In this document: positions 1 to 6,843 of the stretch, in pieces | Layout of the letters: the number at the start of each line of letters is the position of its first letter | Numbering within the stretch: the stretch's first letter is position 1 | Assembly (NCBI GenBank): GCA_036651575.1 | Contig: JAVVXN010000056.1 | Coordinates: forward strand, 1 to 8,646 | Length of the DNA: 8,646 bases | Origin: JAVWGW01 sp036651575 | Lineage (GTDB): Bacteria > Actinomycetota > Coriobacteriia > Coriobacteriales > Eggerthellaceae | Direction of reading: 5' to 3' | Notes under the pieces: model-generated | Databases searched by the model: none | What the model was told of the DNA's origin: nothing | The model's input: only the letters and a program-made list of their open reading frames with translations | Position numbers and translations under genes: made by a program

Positions 1-11
1 AGTCTTTTTTT

Positions 12-99
12 GGTGGTACGCCCGGCAGGGGCGATAACTTGGCGGTGAAAGTCCGGGGACTTCCTAGCTCGACTTAACGTCTACCAGGAAGTTCCCCCC
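12..99 (+). ncRNA. Unassigned structured RNA candidate upstream of rnhB
   Basis: Three nested or consecutive helices can be drawn in this GC-rich, non-coding stretch. CGCCC (19-23) pairs with GGGCG (29-33) across a 5-nt loop. CGG (43-45) pairs with CCG (53-55) around TGAAAGT. A long stem joins GGGGACTTCCT (55-65) to AGGAAGTTCCCC (86-97), with one bulged T and a 20-nt loop. The core GGCGGTGAAAGTCCGG resembles short conserved strings in FMN and cobalamin riboswitches and in group II introns, but none of the other hallmarks of those families is visible (no FMN ATGGGAGA, no B12-box GCCACTG, no intron-encoded protein). A run of seven T at 5-11 could be the U-tract of a terminator for a gene left of the window. 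The element may be a regulatory leader, the 3' end of an RNA that starts outside the window, or the remnant of one. Seen: the pairing. Inferred: that it is an RNA. Confidence 0.3.
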
Positions 100-174
100 T
101 ACTCGATTGGGTGCGTGGCGGGGAGGTTTATTGTTCTTGTGGTGCTCGTCTCGAACGATGTTGAGTTTCTTTTG

Positions 175-180
175 TATACT
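175..180 (+). promoter_or_regulatory. -10 element for leaderless rnhB transcript
   Basis: TATACT matches five of six bases of the sigma-70-type -10 consensus and lies exactly 6 nt before the ATG at 187, so transcription would be expected to start at or next to the A of the start codon. No Shine-Dalgarno sequence precedes the ATG. A -35 is weak: TCGAAC at 151-156 gives an 18-nt spacer. Leaderless mRNAs are common in actinobacteria, which makes this reading reasonable, but it is not proven. Confidence 0.4.
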
Positions 181-186
181 AGCCCT

Positions 187-984
187 ATGAATACTTTAAA
201 TACTCCCACTACGGTTGTTGATATTAAGGCACGGCTTCACGGTGCTGATGCCGATGAATTTTCCGTGCTCGAACGTTCTTTAAAAGCCGATACGCGCAAA
301 GGCGTACGTGACGCTGTCGAAGTCGCTCGCCGCCGTCTTCAGGCTGAATCGGTGGAGCGTGCCCGTATTGCTTCGCTGTATGAGTATCAAGATCAACTGG
401 CGGGCGCACGGCTCGTTGTGGGTCTTGATGAGGTGGGAAGAGGGCCGGTGGCTGGCCCTCTCACGGTGGGGGCAGTGATTTTGCCTGATGCGCCTTATCT
501 CGAGGGGTTAAACGATTCGAAGCAAGTGCCTTCTGCAAAGCGCGAAGAACTGAGCTTTCAGATTAAAGAAGTTGCAATTGCGTGGGCTATAGAACATATC
601 GAGGCGGACCAGATCGACGCTGCCGGTATGAGCGCAAGCTTACGCGTGGCGTTTTTGAGGGTGATTCGTACTCTTGAAGACCAGGGCGTTCATCCTGAAG
701 TGATTTTACTTGACGGTAACCCAATGCATCTCGATGATCGTGAAATCAATGTGGTGAAAGGAGATGCTCGTTGTGCTTGTATTGCGGCGGCGTCGATCAT
801 CGCAAAGGTCGAACGCGATAGTATTATGTGCGCTTATGCCGATCGCTATCCCGAGTACGGTTTTGACAAGAACAAAGGGTATGCGAGCGCTGAGCATAGA
901 GAGGCCATTGCGCGCCACGGTTTAACTGCATTGCATCGTAGAAGTTTTTGTACCGCATTTACCCAGGAACGTCTTTTTGACTAG
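187..984 (+). CDS. rnhB: Ribonuclease HII
   Basis: Cytoplasmic endonuclease that cleaves the RNA strand of RNA-DNA hybrids and nicks 5' of single ribonucleotides embedded in duplex DNA, starting ribonucleotide excision repair. The 265-residue protein carries the family signature DEVGRGP with catalytic D81 and E82, followed by D176 (ILLDGN) and D193 (VKGDARC), which complete the acidic metal-binding set. The late motif YGFDKNKGY is also present. Residues 1-75 form the N-terminal extension (VVDIKARL, then DTRKGVRDAV) found in Bacillus subtilis-type RNase HII and absent from the E. coli enzyme. I chose ATG 187 and not the longer in-frame start at 115 because homology begins at MNTLNTPTTVVDIK and because the 24 extra residues are hydrophobic without family support. 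The gene has no Shine-Dalgarno sequence and is probably leaderless. It is followed by a 238-nt gap, so it is likely transcribed alone or from upstream. Confidence 0.94.
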   Translation: MNTLNTPTTVVDIKARLHGADADEFSVLERSLKADTRKGVRDAVEVARRRLQAESVERARIASLYEYQDQLAGARLVVGLDEVGRGPVAGPLTVGAVILPDAPYLEGLNDSKQVPSAKREELSFQIKEVAIAWAIEHIEADQIDAAGMSASLRVAFLRVIRTLEDQGVHPEVILLDGNPMHLDDREINVVKGDARCACIAAASIIAKVERDSIMCAYADRYPEYGFDKNKGYASAEHREAIARHGLTALHRRSFCTAFTQERLFD

Positions 985-1167
985 TCTGCTTCATGCGCCG
1001 ACAGGCGTGCGCCTCTTCTCGTTTTACCCCGTATCGACCCTGACGCTTCTTTTATTTTTCCGCTCCCTAAAGTGGCAAGGTCTTTCGGTGACGATAGATT
1101 TTTGTGAATCTCTGGAAAAACACGTCAAAGTTTCGTTTGAATTTACGTAATGCGTATCCCCTTATCT

Positions 1168-1173
1168 TATAAA
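1168..1173 (+). promoter_or_regulatory. Possible -10 box for the yraN-comM-dprA operon
   Basis: The 238-nt gap between rnhB and yraN (985-1222) holds no convincing ORF. TATAAA at 1168-1173 is the best -10 candidate and would give a leader of about 40 nt before yraN. The partner -35 is poor: TTACGT at 1143-1148 leaves a 19-nt spacer. Near the rnhB stop, GCGCC and GGCGT (around 993-1006) could form a short hairpin, but no T-run follows, so I do not call a terminator. The rest of the gap shows nothing I recognise. Confidence 0.25.
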
Positions 1174-1222
1174 GTTCTGCAAGGTTTCCCCGGTAAGCTT
1201 TAAAAAAGTGAAAGGGGTTGCC

Positions 1223-1654
1223 ATGGATACGCTGTTGCAAAAACAGGAAACTTCTCCGGCGAAAGCCGCGGTTTCTGGGAAAAAAACCCACAATAAAAGG
1301 TTGGGTGAACGAGGGGAGCGCGCTGCTGCTCTTTTTTTGGAGCGTCGCAATTACGAAATTATTGAGCGTAACTGGTTTTGTCCGGGCGGGGAAGCCGATA
1401 TTATTGCGCGGGATAGCGAGGGGACTCTCGTTTTTGTTGAAGTAAAAACGCGCTCAGATGTCGATAAGGGATTTCCTTCCGAAGCGGTGACGGCGGAGAA
1501 GCGCAAGCGGTACGAAAAAATTGCCGCATACTACTTAAGCGATCATCCTCTCGCGGATATTTGCGTACGATTCGATGTTGTTTCAATCGTGGTTATTGCT
1601 CCTGAACGGGCATTTATCAGACACCATATCAACGCCTTTGGCGTTGGCGACTGA
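1223..1654 (+). CDS. yraN: UPF0102 / YraN family nuclease-like protein
   Basis: Small (143-residue) soluble protein of the YraN/UPF0102 family, which adopts a restriction-endonuclease-like PD-(D/E)XK fold. Its biological role is not firmly established, though genetic neighbourhood ties it to DNA processing. The sequence shows the family landmarks in order: a basic helix LGERGERAAALFLERRNYEI, then NWFCPGGEADIIARD with the acidic pair of the putative active site, then VFVEVKTRS, matching the ExK element, and a C-terminal RFDVVSIV strand. Residues before about 22 are a lysine-rich, probably disordered tail. ATG 1223 was chosen because AAAGGGG (1211-1217) lies 5 nt upstream; the GTG at 1208 has no ribosome binding site. 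It is the first gene of a run with comM and dprA, an arrangement common in Gram-positive bacteria and actinobacteria. Confidence 0.9.
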   Translation: MDTLLQKQETSPAKAAVSGKKTHNKRLGERGERAAALFLERRNYEIIERNWFCPGGEADIIARDSEGTLVFVEVKTRSDVDKGFPSEAVTAEKRKRYEKIAAYYLSDHPLADICVRFDVVSIVVIAPERAFIRHHINAFGVGD

Positions 1655-1670
1655 ATTGTTGTTGATTTTT

Positions 1671-3173
1671 ATGTACGCACAATGCGTTGTGAAGAGCGCC
1701 ACGCTTTTTGGTGTGAAAGCGGCACCTGTTGCCGTTGAAGTCGTGGTGTCAAGCGGTATGCCTGGTTTTGCAATCGTCGGAATGCCCGATGCGGCCATTC
1801 AGGAAGCGCGCGAGCGGGTGCGCGCAGCCATTCGTGCCTGCGGGTTTTCGATGCCCGCAGAAAAGGTCGTGGTCAATCTTGCGCCGGGAGATCTGAAGAA
1901 GAGCGGTTCGGGATTTGATTTGCCGATTGCGCTGGGGATTTTGGTTGCCACTCAGCAGGTATCCCCCGCCCGAATTGAAAACAATCTGTTTGTTGGAGAG
2001 CTTTCCCTTGATGGTCAAATCCGTGGCGTTTGCGGTCTGTTGGCCTACGAGGTATGCGCGCAGATGCTGGGGCTTGGTATCGTATGTGCCGAAAACTCCG
2101 AGGGGCTTGTTGATGTTGCAGGAGTTGAAAAACTTACGTGTATTTCGCTCGGTGATTTTCGGTTGGGTAATTTTAAAACAGCATCAGTAAAATCAATTCG
2201 TGCCAAACCGTTTGCGGGCGATTTTTCTGAAGTTGCCGGGCACAATGTGGCAAAGCGTGCTCTGCAGATTGCTGCAGCGGGCCAGCATGGCGTCTTGATG
2301 ATGGGTCCTCCCGGTTCTGGTAAGACAATGCTTGCCTCGCGTCTCCCTTCCATCCTACCTCCTCTGACCGAGGCTGAAGCCCTGGAGACGGCCTTGGTCT
2401 ATTCGATTGTCGGCGAAGATACGGCATCGATTTTAGCGAAAATGCGTCCTTTTAGAAAACCTCATCACAGCGCCACGCTTGCGGGTCTTGTCGGGGGAGG
2501 AAGGCCCTTGCGGCCAGGGGAGGTTTCGCTTGCTCACAACGGGGTGCTGTTTCTTGATGAGCTTGCTGAATTCAAGCCTGCAGTCCTGCAGGGCATTCGC
2601 CAACCGATGGAGTTGGGCGAGGTTTCTCTCATCCGGGCGGAAAACAAAGTGACTTTTCCGGCTCGTTTCATGATGGTTGCAGCGACAAACCCATGTCCTT
2701 GCGGGTATTACGGCGACCGAGAAATTGGCTGCAGTTGTTCATTGCCGCAAATCCGTTCGTATCAAAATCGTATTGGTGGTCCCCTGATCGATCGCATCGA
2801 CATCCATATCGATGTCTGGCGCACGGATCCCAATCAGATCCTCCATCCTGCTGCGGGAAAAAGTTCATCAGAGCTTTTGGAGGGTGTTTTACGCGCTCGT
2901 GCGTATGCGGATTACCGACGAGATCGCAAGGGGGAGGTTGAGTCACTTGATGCAACCAGTGCACTTTTGCGTGCCTGCGCTTTACGTGTCGAGAGCCAGG
3001 ATTTTATCGAAGATATGGCCCGTATGAATCATTTAAGTGGCAGGGGTATTATGCGTGTTTTATCCATCGCGCGGACGGTTGCCGATATCGACGAACAGCC
3101 ACGGGTGTCTAAGGAACACCTCTGCGAAGCGCTGAGTTTCCGATTGCGGGAAGGGGTTGGGGGAAGTGTCTGA
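1671..3173 (+). CDS. comM: ComM/YifB-type Mg-chelatase-like AAA+ ATPase
   Basis: Cytoplasmic AAA+ protein of 500 residues, the usual family length. Characterised ComM proteins form hexamers that drive branch migration so that transforming DNA is integrated over longer stretches; the family is also widespread in bacteria not known to be competent. Residues 1-165 form the Lon-protease-like N-terminal fold with the conserved FAIVGMPDAAIQEARERVRA block. The AAA+ core follows: Walker A GPPGSGKT (212-219), Walker B FLDE (D296, E297), then ATNPCPCGYYGD and a second CSC, giving two CxC pairs (C342/C344 and C354/C356) typical of the YifB group. The C-terminal Mg-chelatase helical domain ends with LSGRGIMRVLSIARTVADID. 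ATG 1671 starts 16 nt after yraN and has no Shine-Dalgarno sequence, so translation is probably coupled to yraN; three TTG codons at 1656-1664 are alternative starts. An upstream extension to 1575 overlaps yraN and has no homology support. Confidence 0.94.
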   Translation: MYAQCVVKSATLFGVKAAPVAVEVVVSSGMPGFAIVGMPDAAIQEARERVRAAIRACGFSMPAEKVVVNLAPGDLKKSGSGFDLPIALGILVATQQVSPARIENNLFVGELSLDGQIRGVCGLLAYEVCAQMLGLGIVCAENSEGLVDVAGVEKLTCISLGDFRLGNFKTASVKSIRAKPFAGDFSEVAGHNVAKRALQIAAAGQHGVLMMGPPGSGKTMLASRLPSILPPLTEAEALETALVYSIVGEDTASILAKMRPFRKPHHSATLAGLVGGGRPLRPGEVSLAHNGVLFLDELAEFKPAVLQGIRQPMELGEVSLIRAENKVTFPARFMMVAATNPCPCGYYGDREIGCSCSLPQIRSYQNRIGGPLIDRIDIHIDVWRTDPNQILHPAAGKSSSELLEGVLRARAYADYRRDRKGEVESLDATSALLRACALRVESQDFIEDMARMNHLSGRGIMRVLSIARTVADIDEQPRVSKEHLCEALSFRLREGVGGSV

Positions 3174-4131
3174 TGTGACGTTAGGACAATCAAAGCAAAT
3201 GCACCGAGAGGCGGGGTTTAGTGCGTATCAAGGGCCGAAACTTCGAGGGGTTCGGAGCGAATTGCTCCGGGGAGAGCCGGGCTTTCCTGAATCTTTGATG
3301 AACATACCGCAGCCGCCAAAAAAACTCTATGTTATCGGGGATGCCTCTGCGCTTACCGAAGGTTTGGCGGTGGTTGGCGCGCGCAAAGCCACTCCCTATG
3401 GAACAGGGTGTGCTGAAAAGTTTGCAGGGATTGCAGCTGCACGGGGCATCGTGATTATTTCGGGGGGAGCCCGAGGTTGCGATGCCCGGGCGCATAGGGC
3501 AGCGCTTGATGCGGGCGGTAAGACGGTGGTATTTCTTGGCGGGGGATGCGATGAGGTGTATCCGGCTGAGAACTTCAGTCTTTTTCAGGACGTGATCGAT
3601 GGCGGTGGTGCTGTTGTCTCGGAGCAGTCGTGGGCGTTTCCTCCCTTGCGCCATACGTTTCGCATGCGTAATCGTTTGATTGCCGGCTTATCGAAAGCTA
3701 CGTTAATCGTTGAAGCTGGATTGCCTTCAGGAACGTTTTCTACCGCTGACGAAGCGCTTGCCGCGAGTAGGGAAGTTTTGGTCGTTCCTGGTTCAATCGT
3801 TTCGCCAACATCGCGTGGGGCGAATCGGCTGCTGTATCAGGGGGCAACTCCCGTTGTCGATTGTGAGAGCTTCGAAGACATTCTTTCGGCGCTTTTTGGT
3901 TGCTTGAAGCAGGAGGTGTATGTCGAAAAAACTCTTGAACCGGAAGATGAGCTGCTTCGCATGCTGTATGCCAGCCCGATGAACAAAGAAGAAATACTGA
4001 ACGCTTTAGCACCCTCTCCCGCTCAAGCAGGGTCGGCTCTCACCGAATTGATGGTGCGTTTGTCCGATTTGGAGCGGCAGGGAAAAATTACTTGTTTTCC
4101 TGATGGTCGTTTTGGTCCTGCAAGGGTGTGA
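3166..4131 (+). CDS. dprA: DNA-processing protein DprA (Smf)
   Basis: Loads RecA onto single-stranded DNA brought in by transformation and protects it. From GTG 3166 the protein has 321 residues. Its Rossmann-like core is clear: VVGARKATPYG (about 70-79), ISGGARGCDARAHRAAL (about 98-114), VVFLGGGCDEVYPAEN (about 121-136), FRMRNRLIAGLS (165-176) and the SGTFSTADEAL and REVLVVPGS block. A winged-helix-like C-terminus (about 255-321) matches the DprA WH domain. The N-terminal SAM-like domain of longer DprA proteins is largely missing. The motif reads SGGARGCD where many homologues have SGLARGID, so the protein is somewhat divergent. The start is uncertain. GTG 3166 has AAGGGG 9 nt upstream and overlaps comM by 8 nt; GTG 3175, ATG 3199 and TTG 3157 are alternatives. 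It is very probably co-transcribed with comM. Confidence 0.9.
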   Translation: MSDVTLGQSKQMHREAGFSAYQGPKLRGVRSELLRGEPGFPESLMNIPQPPKKLYVIGDASALTEGLAVVGARKATPYGTGCAEKFAGIAAARGIVIISGGARGCDARAHRAALDAGGKTVVFLGGGCDEVYPAENFSLFQDVIDGGGAVVSEQSWAFPPLRHTFRMRNRLIAGLSKATLIVEAGLPSGTFSTADEALAASREVLVVPGSIVSPTSRGANRLLYQGATPVVDCESFEDILSALFGCLKQEVYVEKTLEPEDELLRMLYASPMNKEEILNALAPSPAQAGSALTELMVRLSDLERQGKITCFPDGRFGPARV

Positions 4132-4264
4132 GTTTTTAAGGCCAGGGATAAAAATTCACAAAACAAGGGCGATTTTGAGGCAGCGGATAGGGGGATGCAT
4201 CATGCGTTCAATACGTATCTCTTCTGGTGTTTGTTGAAGCGCTGTGTCGGGGCGTGGTGTGGTT

Positions 4265-4273
4265 TGCTAAGCT
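4265..4273 (+). promoter_or_regulatory. Extended -10 element for leaderless trmFO transcript
   Basis: TGCTAAGCT has the form TGn plus a -10-like hexamer (TAAGCT, three of six consensus bases) and ends 6 nt before the trmFO ATG at 4280, the same geometry as in front of rnhB. There is no Shine-Dalgarno sequence before the ATG and no clear -35. The rest of the 148-nt gap after dprA (4132-4264) has no ORF that I would defend and no convincing terminator hairpin. Confidence 0.3.
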
Positions 4274-4279
4274 GCTTAC

Positions 4280-5713
4280 ATGGAAAATTTAATTGATATA
4301 GTTGGTGGCGGGCTGGCAGGCAGCGAAGCAGCTCTGCAGCTTGCCTCACGAGGTGTTCATGTACGCCTAATCGAGATGCGCCCCGTCGTGCAAACTCCCG
4401 TGCATACCGGCGAGGGTTTTGCGGAGCTCGTATGCTCAAATTCATTGAAAAGCACAAAACCCGATAGTGCTGCAGGCATGCTCAAGACCGAACTTGCCAT
4501 GCTTGGCTCGCAAGTTTTTGCTTGCGCGCAGTGCTGCGCGGTGCCTGCGGGTGGTGCTTTGGCGGTTGATCGCGACCAGCTGAGCGCTTGCGTTACGAAG
4601 GCGATCGAGGACAATCCCCTGATTGAGGTTGTCCGCGCGGAAGCGCGGGGGATCAGTGCTGCGGGCAAAGTGCTCGTGTGTCGAAGCGGGCAAGAGGATA
4701 GCGATGAACTTCCGGGTGTTCCCGATGCGATTATTTTGGCGTCAGGTCCTCTGACTTCCGATGCGCTCGCCACCAGTTTGCAGGCCATAACAGGAAAGCA
4801 GCATTTAGCATTTTATGACGCTGCGGCGCCGATTGTGATGGCCGACTCGCTTGACTACGATAAGCTTTTCATCCAAAGTCGGTATGAGGATGAGGGGATA
4901 GGGGACTATCTTAATGCCCCGTTTTCTCGGGAAGCCTACGATGAGTTCATTGAAGCGTTGCTTGCCGCCGACAGGGTGATTGCAAAAGATTTCGAAACGC
5001 GTGAACTTTTTCAAGCGTGTCAGCCGATAGAAGAAATCGCTCGAAAGGGTCATGACGCTCCGCGTTTTGGTACCTTAAAACCGGTGGGATTGATCGATCC
5101 TCATACGGGGTGTCGGCCGTGGGCGGCATTGCAGCTTCGAGCTGAAGATGCGCAGGGGGCAAGCTATAATCTGGTCGGCTTTCAGACCAACCTGACGTTT
5201 TCTGAGCAGCGCCGCGTTTTCGGTATGATCCCCGGCCTGCAGCAAGCCGATTTTGCTCGATACGGAGTCATGCATCGCAATACCTTTATCGATGCCCCCC
5301 ATCTGCTTGGATCCAATTTACAACTGGTTGGCAGTGCGGCTCAGGGTGTGCCTACGGCGATGTTTGTTGCGGGGCAGCTCAGCGGTACGGAAGGGTATTG
5401 TGAGGCGATCGCCTCGGGTTTGTTTGCCGCTCTGTTCGTCTATGCGCTTGTTGCGGGAGTGCCTCTTCCCGACACACCTCGCACAACGGCTTTTGGTGCG
5501 TTGCTCGCCTATGCAACCGATAGTGAACAGGTGAAGGATTATCAACCGATGCACGTGAATTTTGGCATCATGGAGCCCCTTGAGGTGCCTGTTAAAAACA
5601 AACGGAATCGTTATGCGGCCTATGCGCAACGGGGCACTGAAGCCATGCGTGCCTACTGTGACACCCTGCGCGATCTTGACATACTTGCTCGAGGGGATGA
5701 AGCGGGTGGGTGA
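4280..5713 (+). CDS. trmFO: Methylenetetrahydrofolate-tRNA-(uracil-5-)-methyltransferase TrmFO
   Basis: Flavoprotein that makes 5-methyluridine at position 54 of the tRNA T-loop, using methylenetetrahydrofolate as carbon donor and FADH2 as reductant (the folate-dependent route of most Gram-positive bacteria). The 477-residue protein begins with the FAD-binding Rossmann motif IVGGGLAGSEAA (7-18), then EMRP (32-35) and LVCSNSLKS. C52 and C247 (in FQACQPIEEIARKG) match the two cysteines implicated in catalysis in characterised TrmFO. Other signatures are VPAGGALAVDR, FYDAAAPIV, KPVGLIDPHTG, GFQTNLTF, RYGVMHRNTFI and FVAGQLSGTEGY. TrmFO is normally about 435-450 residues; the extra length here is in the region around 140-150 and in the C-terminal tail. 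The ATG lacks a ribosome binding site and is probably leaderless. Its 3' end overlaps xerC by 17 nt. Confidence 0.95.
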   Translation: MENLIDIVGGGLAGSEAALQLASRGVHVRLIEMRPVVQTPVHTGEGFAELVCSNSLKSTKPDSAAGMLKTELAMLGSQVFACAQCCAVPAGGALAVDRDQLSACVTKAIEDNPLIEVVRAEARGISAAGKVLVCRSGQEDSDELPGVPDAIILASGPLTSDALATSLQAITGKQHLAFYDAAAPIVMADSLDYDKLFIQSRYEDEGIGDYLNAPFSREAYDEFIEALLAADRVIAKDFETRELFQACQPIEEIARKGHDAPRFGTLKPVGLIDPHTGCRPWAALQLRAEDAQGASYNLVGFQTNLTFSEQRRVFGMIPGLQQADFARYGVMHRNTFIDAPHLLGSNLQLVGSAAQGVPTAMFVAGQLSGTEGYCEAIASGLFAALFVYALVAGVPLPDTPRTTAFGALLAYATDSEQVKDYQPMHVNFGIMEPLEVPVKNKRNRYAAYAQRGTEAMRAYCDTLRDLDILARGDEAGG

Positions 5714-6695
5714 AGAGGGGCTCAATGCGGTGAAGCCGGGAGAGAAAAGCGAGGATATAAGTATCGATGCGTGTGATGCTTACCTGGCATTTCTTGTTGA
5801 AGAGTTTTGCGTCTCGCTTAACGTCGAGCGCAATGCATCCGTACATACGGTACGTGCCTACCGCGTCGACTTGCAGGCTTTTATCCGCTGGGCCTATCGC
5901 TTGTCTCTCAACCCCCTCCGGATGGATCATCGTCAGTTGAGATCTTACTTGGCGGAACTCGATCGTGAACAGTACTCACGCAAGACCATCAATCGCCGGT
6001 TGAGTGCTTTGCGTGCCTTTTATCGTTGGCTCAATCTCACCGGAAAGATGACGACGGATCCCGCAAGCGTTTTGCAGGGGCCTCGCTTGGCGCGATCGCT
6101 GCCGCACCGCATTGCTCCGTGCGATATGGCAAAGATATTGCGGGTGCACGGTAAACGGGGCGAGGGCAGACAGCAGCGTGAACAAACCTACCCAGACTAT
6201 CGCGATCAGGCTCTTCTGGAGTTTCTTTACGCTTGCGGAGCGCGCGTATCTGAAGCATCGGGTCTGTTGGTGCGCGCTGTTGATTTTGCGGAAGCACAGG
6301 TCAGGGTCTTTGGTAAGGGAGGCAAGGAACGAATCATTCCTCTGCACGCCATTGCATCCGAATCGATGCAGGGGTATTTTCAGGTTGCCCGCCCCAAGTT
6401 GCTTAAAGGTAAGGAAAGCCCCTATTTCTTCGTGTCGACACGGGGTAATCAAATGGGAACCGATGCGATTCGTAAGATGTTTAAGGCAACGCTGAGCGCG
6501 GCCGGTGTTGACGAAACGCTCTCTCCTCACGATATGCGTCATACCTTTGCGAGCGATTTGCTTGAAGGGGGAGCTGACTTGCGCAGCGTGCAGGAAATGT
6601 TGGGTCATGCCAGTTTGTCCACAACGCAGATCTATACCCATCTTTCACCCGAACGACTTGCTGAAGTTCACCATCGAGCGCATCCGCGCGGATAA
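5697..6695 (+). CDS. xerC: Tyrosine recombinase XerC
   Basis: Site-specific recombinase of the XerC/XerD type, which resolves chromosome dimers at dif with its partner and the FtsK translocase. From ATG 5697 it has 332 residues. The N-terminal core-binding domain is at about 25-120 (ERNASVHTVRAYRVDL, then RKTINRRLSALRAFYRWL). The catalytic domain keeps every expected residue: R183 (GARVSEASGL), K207 (FGKGGKER), H278 and R281 (PHDMRHTFAS), H304 (LGHASLSTT) and the nucleophile Y313 (TQIYTHLS). Spacing between these matches E. coli XerD, so it should be active. The start is open: GAGGGG lies directly against ATG 5697 but 9 nt before GTG 5706, and GTG 5730 also has a suitable AGAGGGG. All overlap or abut trmFO, so the two genes are very likely co-transcribed, as in the Bacillus trmFO-codV arrangement. 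The genes hslV and hslU, which follow in Bacillus, are not here. Confidence 0.93.
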   Translation: MKRVGEEGLNAVKPGEKSEDISIDACDAYLAFLVEEFCVSLNVERNASVHTVRAYRVDLQAFIRWAYRLSLNPLRMDHRQLRSYLAELDREQYSRKTINRRLSALRAFYRWLNLTGKMTTDPASVLQGPRLARSLPHRIAPCDMAKILRVHGKRGEGRQQREQTYPDYRDQALLEFLYACGARVSEASGLLVRAVDFAEAQVRVFGKGGKERIIPLHAIASESMQGYFQVARPKLLKGKESPYFFVSTRGNQMGTDAIRKMFKATLSAAGVDETLSPHDMRHTFASDLLEGGADLRSVQEMLGHASLSTTQIYTHLSPERLAEVHHRAHPRG

Positions 6696-6710
6696 CTCCT
6701 GTTATTGCTC

Positions 6711-6736
6711 AGGGAGTCAATTCTCCCTTTCCTTTT
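6711..6736 (+). terminator. Rho-independent terminator after xerC
   Basis: AGGGAG (6711-6716) and CTCCCT (6723-6728) form a perfect 6-bp stem with a TCAATT loop, followed by the T-rich tract TTTCCTTTT. It begins 16 nt after the xerC stop codon and separates the housekeeping genes from the regulated cassette to the right. Confidence 0.7.
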
Positions 6737-6749
6737 CGTGGGCTCTTTG

Positions 6750-6762
6750 TGAACAATGTTCA
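6750..6762. promoter_or_regulatory. Operator O1 (upstream copy of the TGAACNNTGTTCA palindrome)
   Basis: TGAACAATGTTCA is a perfect 13-bp palindrome. Flanking CTTT (6745-6748) and AAAG (6764-6767) extend the dyad to 23 bp with one mismatch, and GGGCT (6740-6744) and AGCCC (6774-6778) add an outer arm. It lies upstream of the candidate promoter, 47 bp centre to centre from O2. It may assist repression by cooperative binding or looping. Because it follows the xerC terminator, a transcript through it would also fold into a hairpin. Confidence 0.7.
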
Positions 6763-6782
6763 TAAAGGGTTGTAGCCCGCTG

Positions 6783-6811
6783 TTGACTCCCTATTATGAA
6801 CAGTGTTCAAT
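6783..6811 (+). promoter_or_regulatory. Promoter of the hsmA-like/tetR/membrane-protein cassette
   Basis: TTGACT (6783-6788; five of six bases of the -35 consensus) is followed after 17 bp by TTCAAT (6806-6811; four of six of the -10 consensus), placing the start site near 6818. An overlapping alternative is TTGTAG (6770-6775) with TATTAT (6792-6797) at 16 bp. In either case operator O2 covers the spacer, -10 or start region, and with the first choice O3 covers the start site, as expected for repression by blocking RNA polymerase. Confidence 0.6.
6797..6809. promoter_or_regulatory. Operator O2 within the promoter spacer and -10
   Basis: TGAACAGTGTTCA is a perfect palindrome around a central G and shares both TGAAC/GTTCA arms with O1, O3 and O4. 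It sits between the -35 and -10 and covers four bases of the latter. It is 18 bp centre to centre from O3, so two TetR dimers could bind on nearly the same face or overlap. Confidence 0.75.
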
Positions 6812-6814
6812 AAA

Positions 6815-6827
6815 TGAACGTTGTTCA
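6815..6827. promoter_or_regulatory. Operator O3 at the transcription start region
   Basis: TGAACGTTGTTCA carries both conserved arms with an imperfect centre (G opposite T at the sixth and eighth bases). It is flanked by A and T, extending the dyad to 15 bp. It spans the predicted start site near 6818 and lies just before the ribosome binding site of the small leader ORF. Confidence 0.75.
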
Positions 6828-6843
6828 TACATAAGGGAATAAA

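Noticed and set aside
12..99. FMN riboswitch, cobalamin riboswitch or group II intron
   Set aside because: Only a short GGTGAAAGTCC-type string matches; the diagnostic conserved blocks of each family are absent and rnhB is not a typical target.
115..186. In-frame N-terminal extension of rnhB
   Set aside because: No Shine-Dalgarno sequence, no family similarity, and a good -10 element at 175-180 lies inside it; homology to RNase HII begins at ATG 187.
1158..1217. CCCCTT pairing with AAGGGG to hide the yraN ribosome binding site
   Set aside because: Only 6 bp over a 48-nt loop, and the best -10 candidate (1168-1173) would start transcription after the first arm.
1575..1670. Upstream extension of comM into yraN
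   Set aside because: It would overlap yraN by 80 nt, and the ComM family fold begins at about MYAQCVVKSATLFG (1671).
5562..5696. Upstream extension of xerC
   Set aside because: It is read inside trmFO in another frame and adds residues with no XerC similarity.
5976..6641. 221-codon reverse-strand ORF
   Set aside because: Antisense to the conserved catalytic part of xerC; composition is that of a shadow frame and no family motif is visible.
5697..6695. Integrase of a mobile element
   Set aside because: Position next to trmFO, full XerC/XerD residue spacing and the lack of att repeats, excisionase or cargo genes point to the chromosomal XerC.
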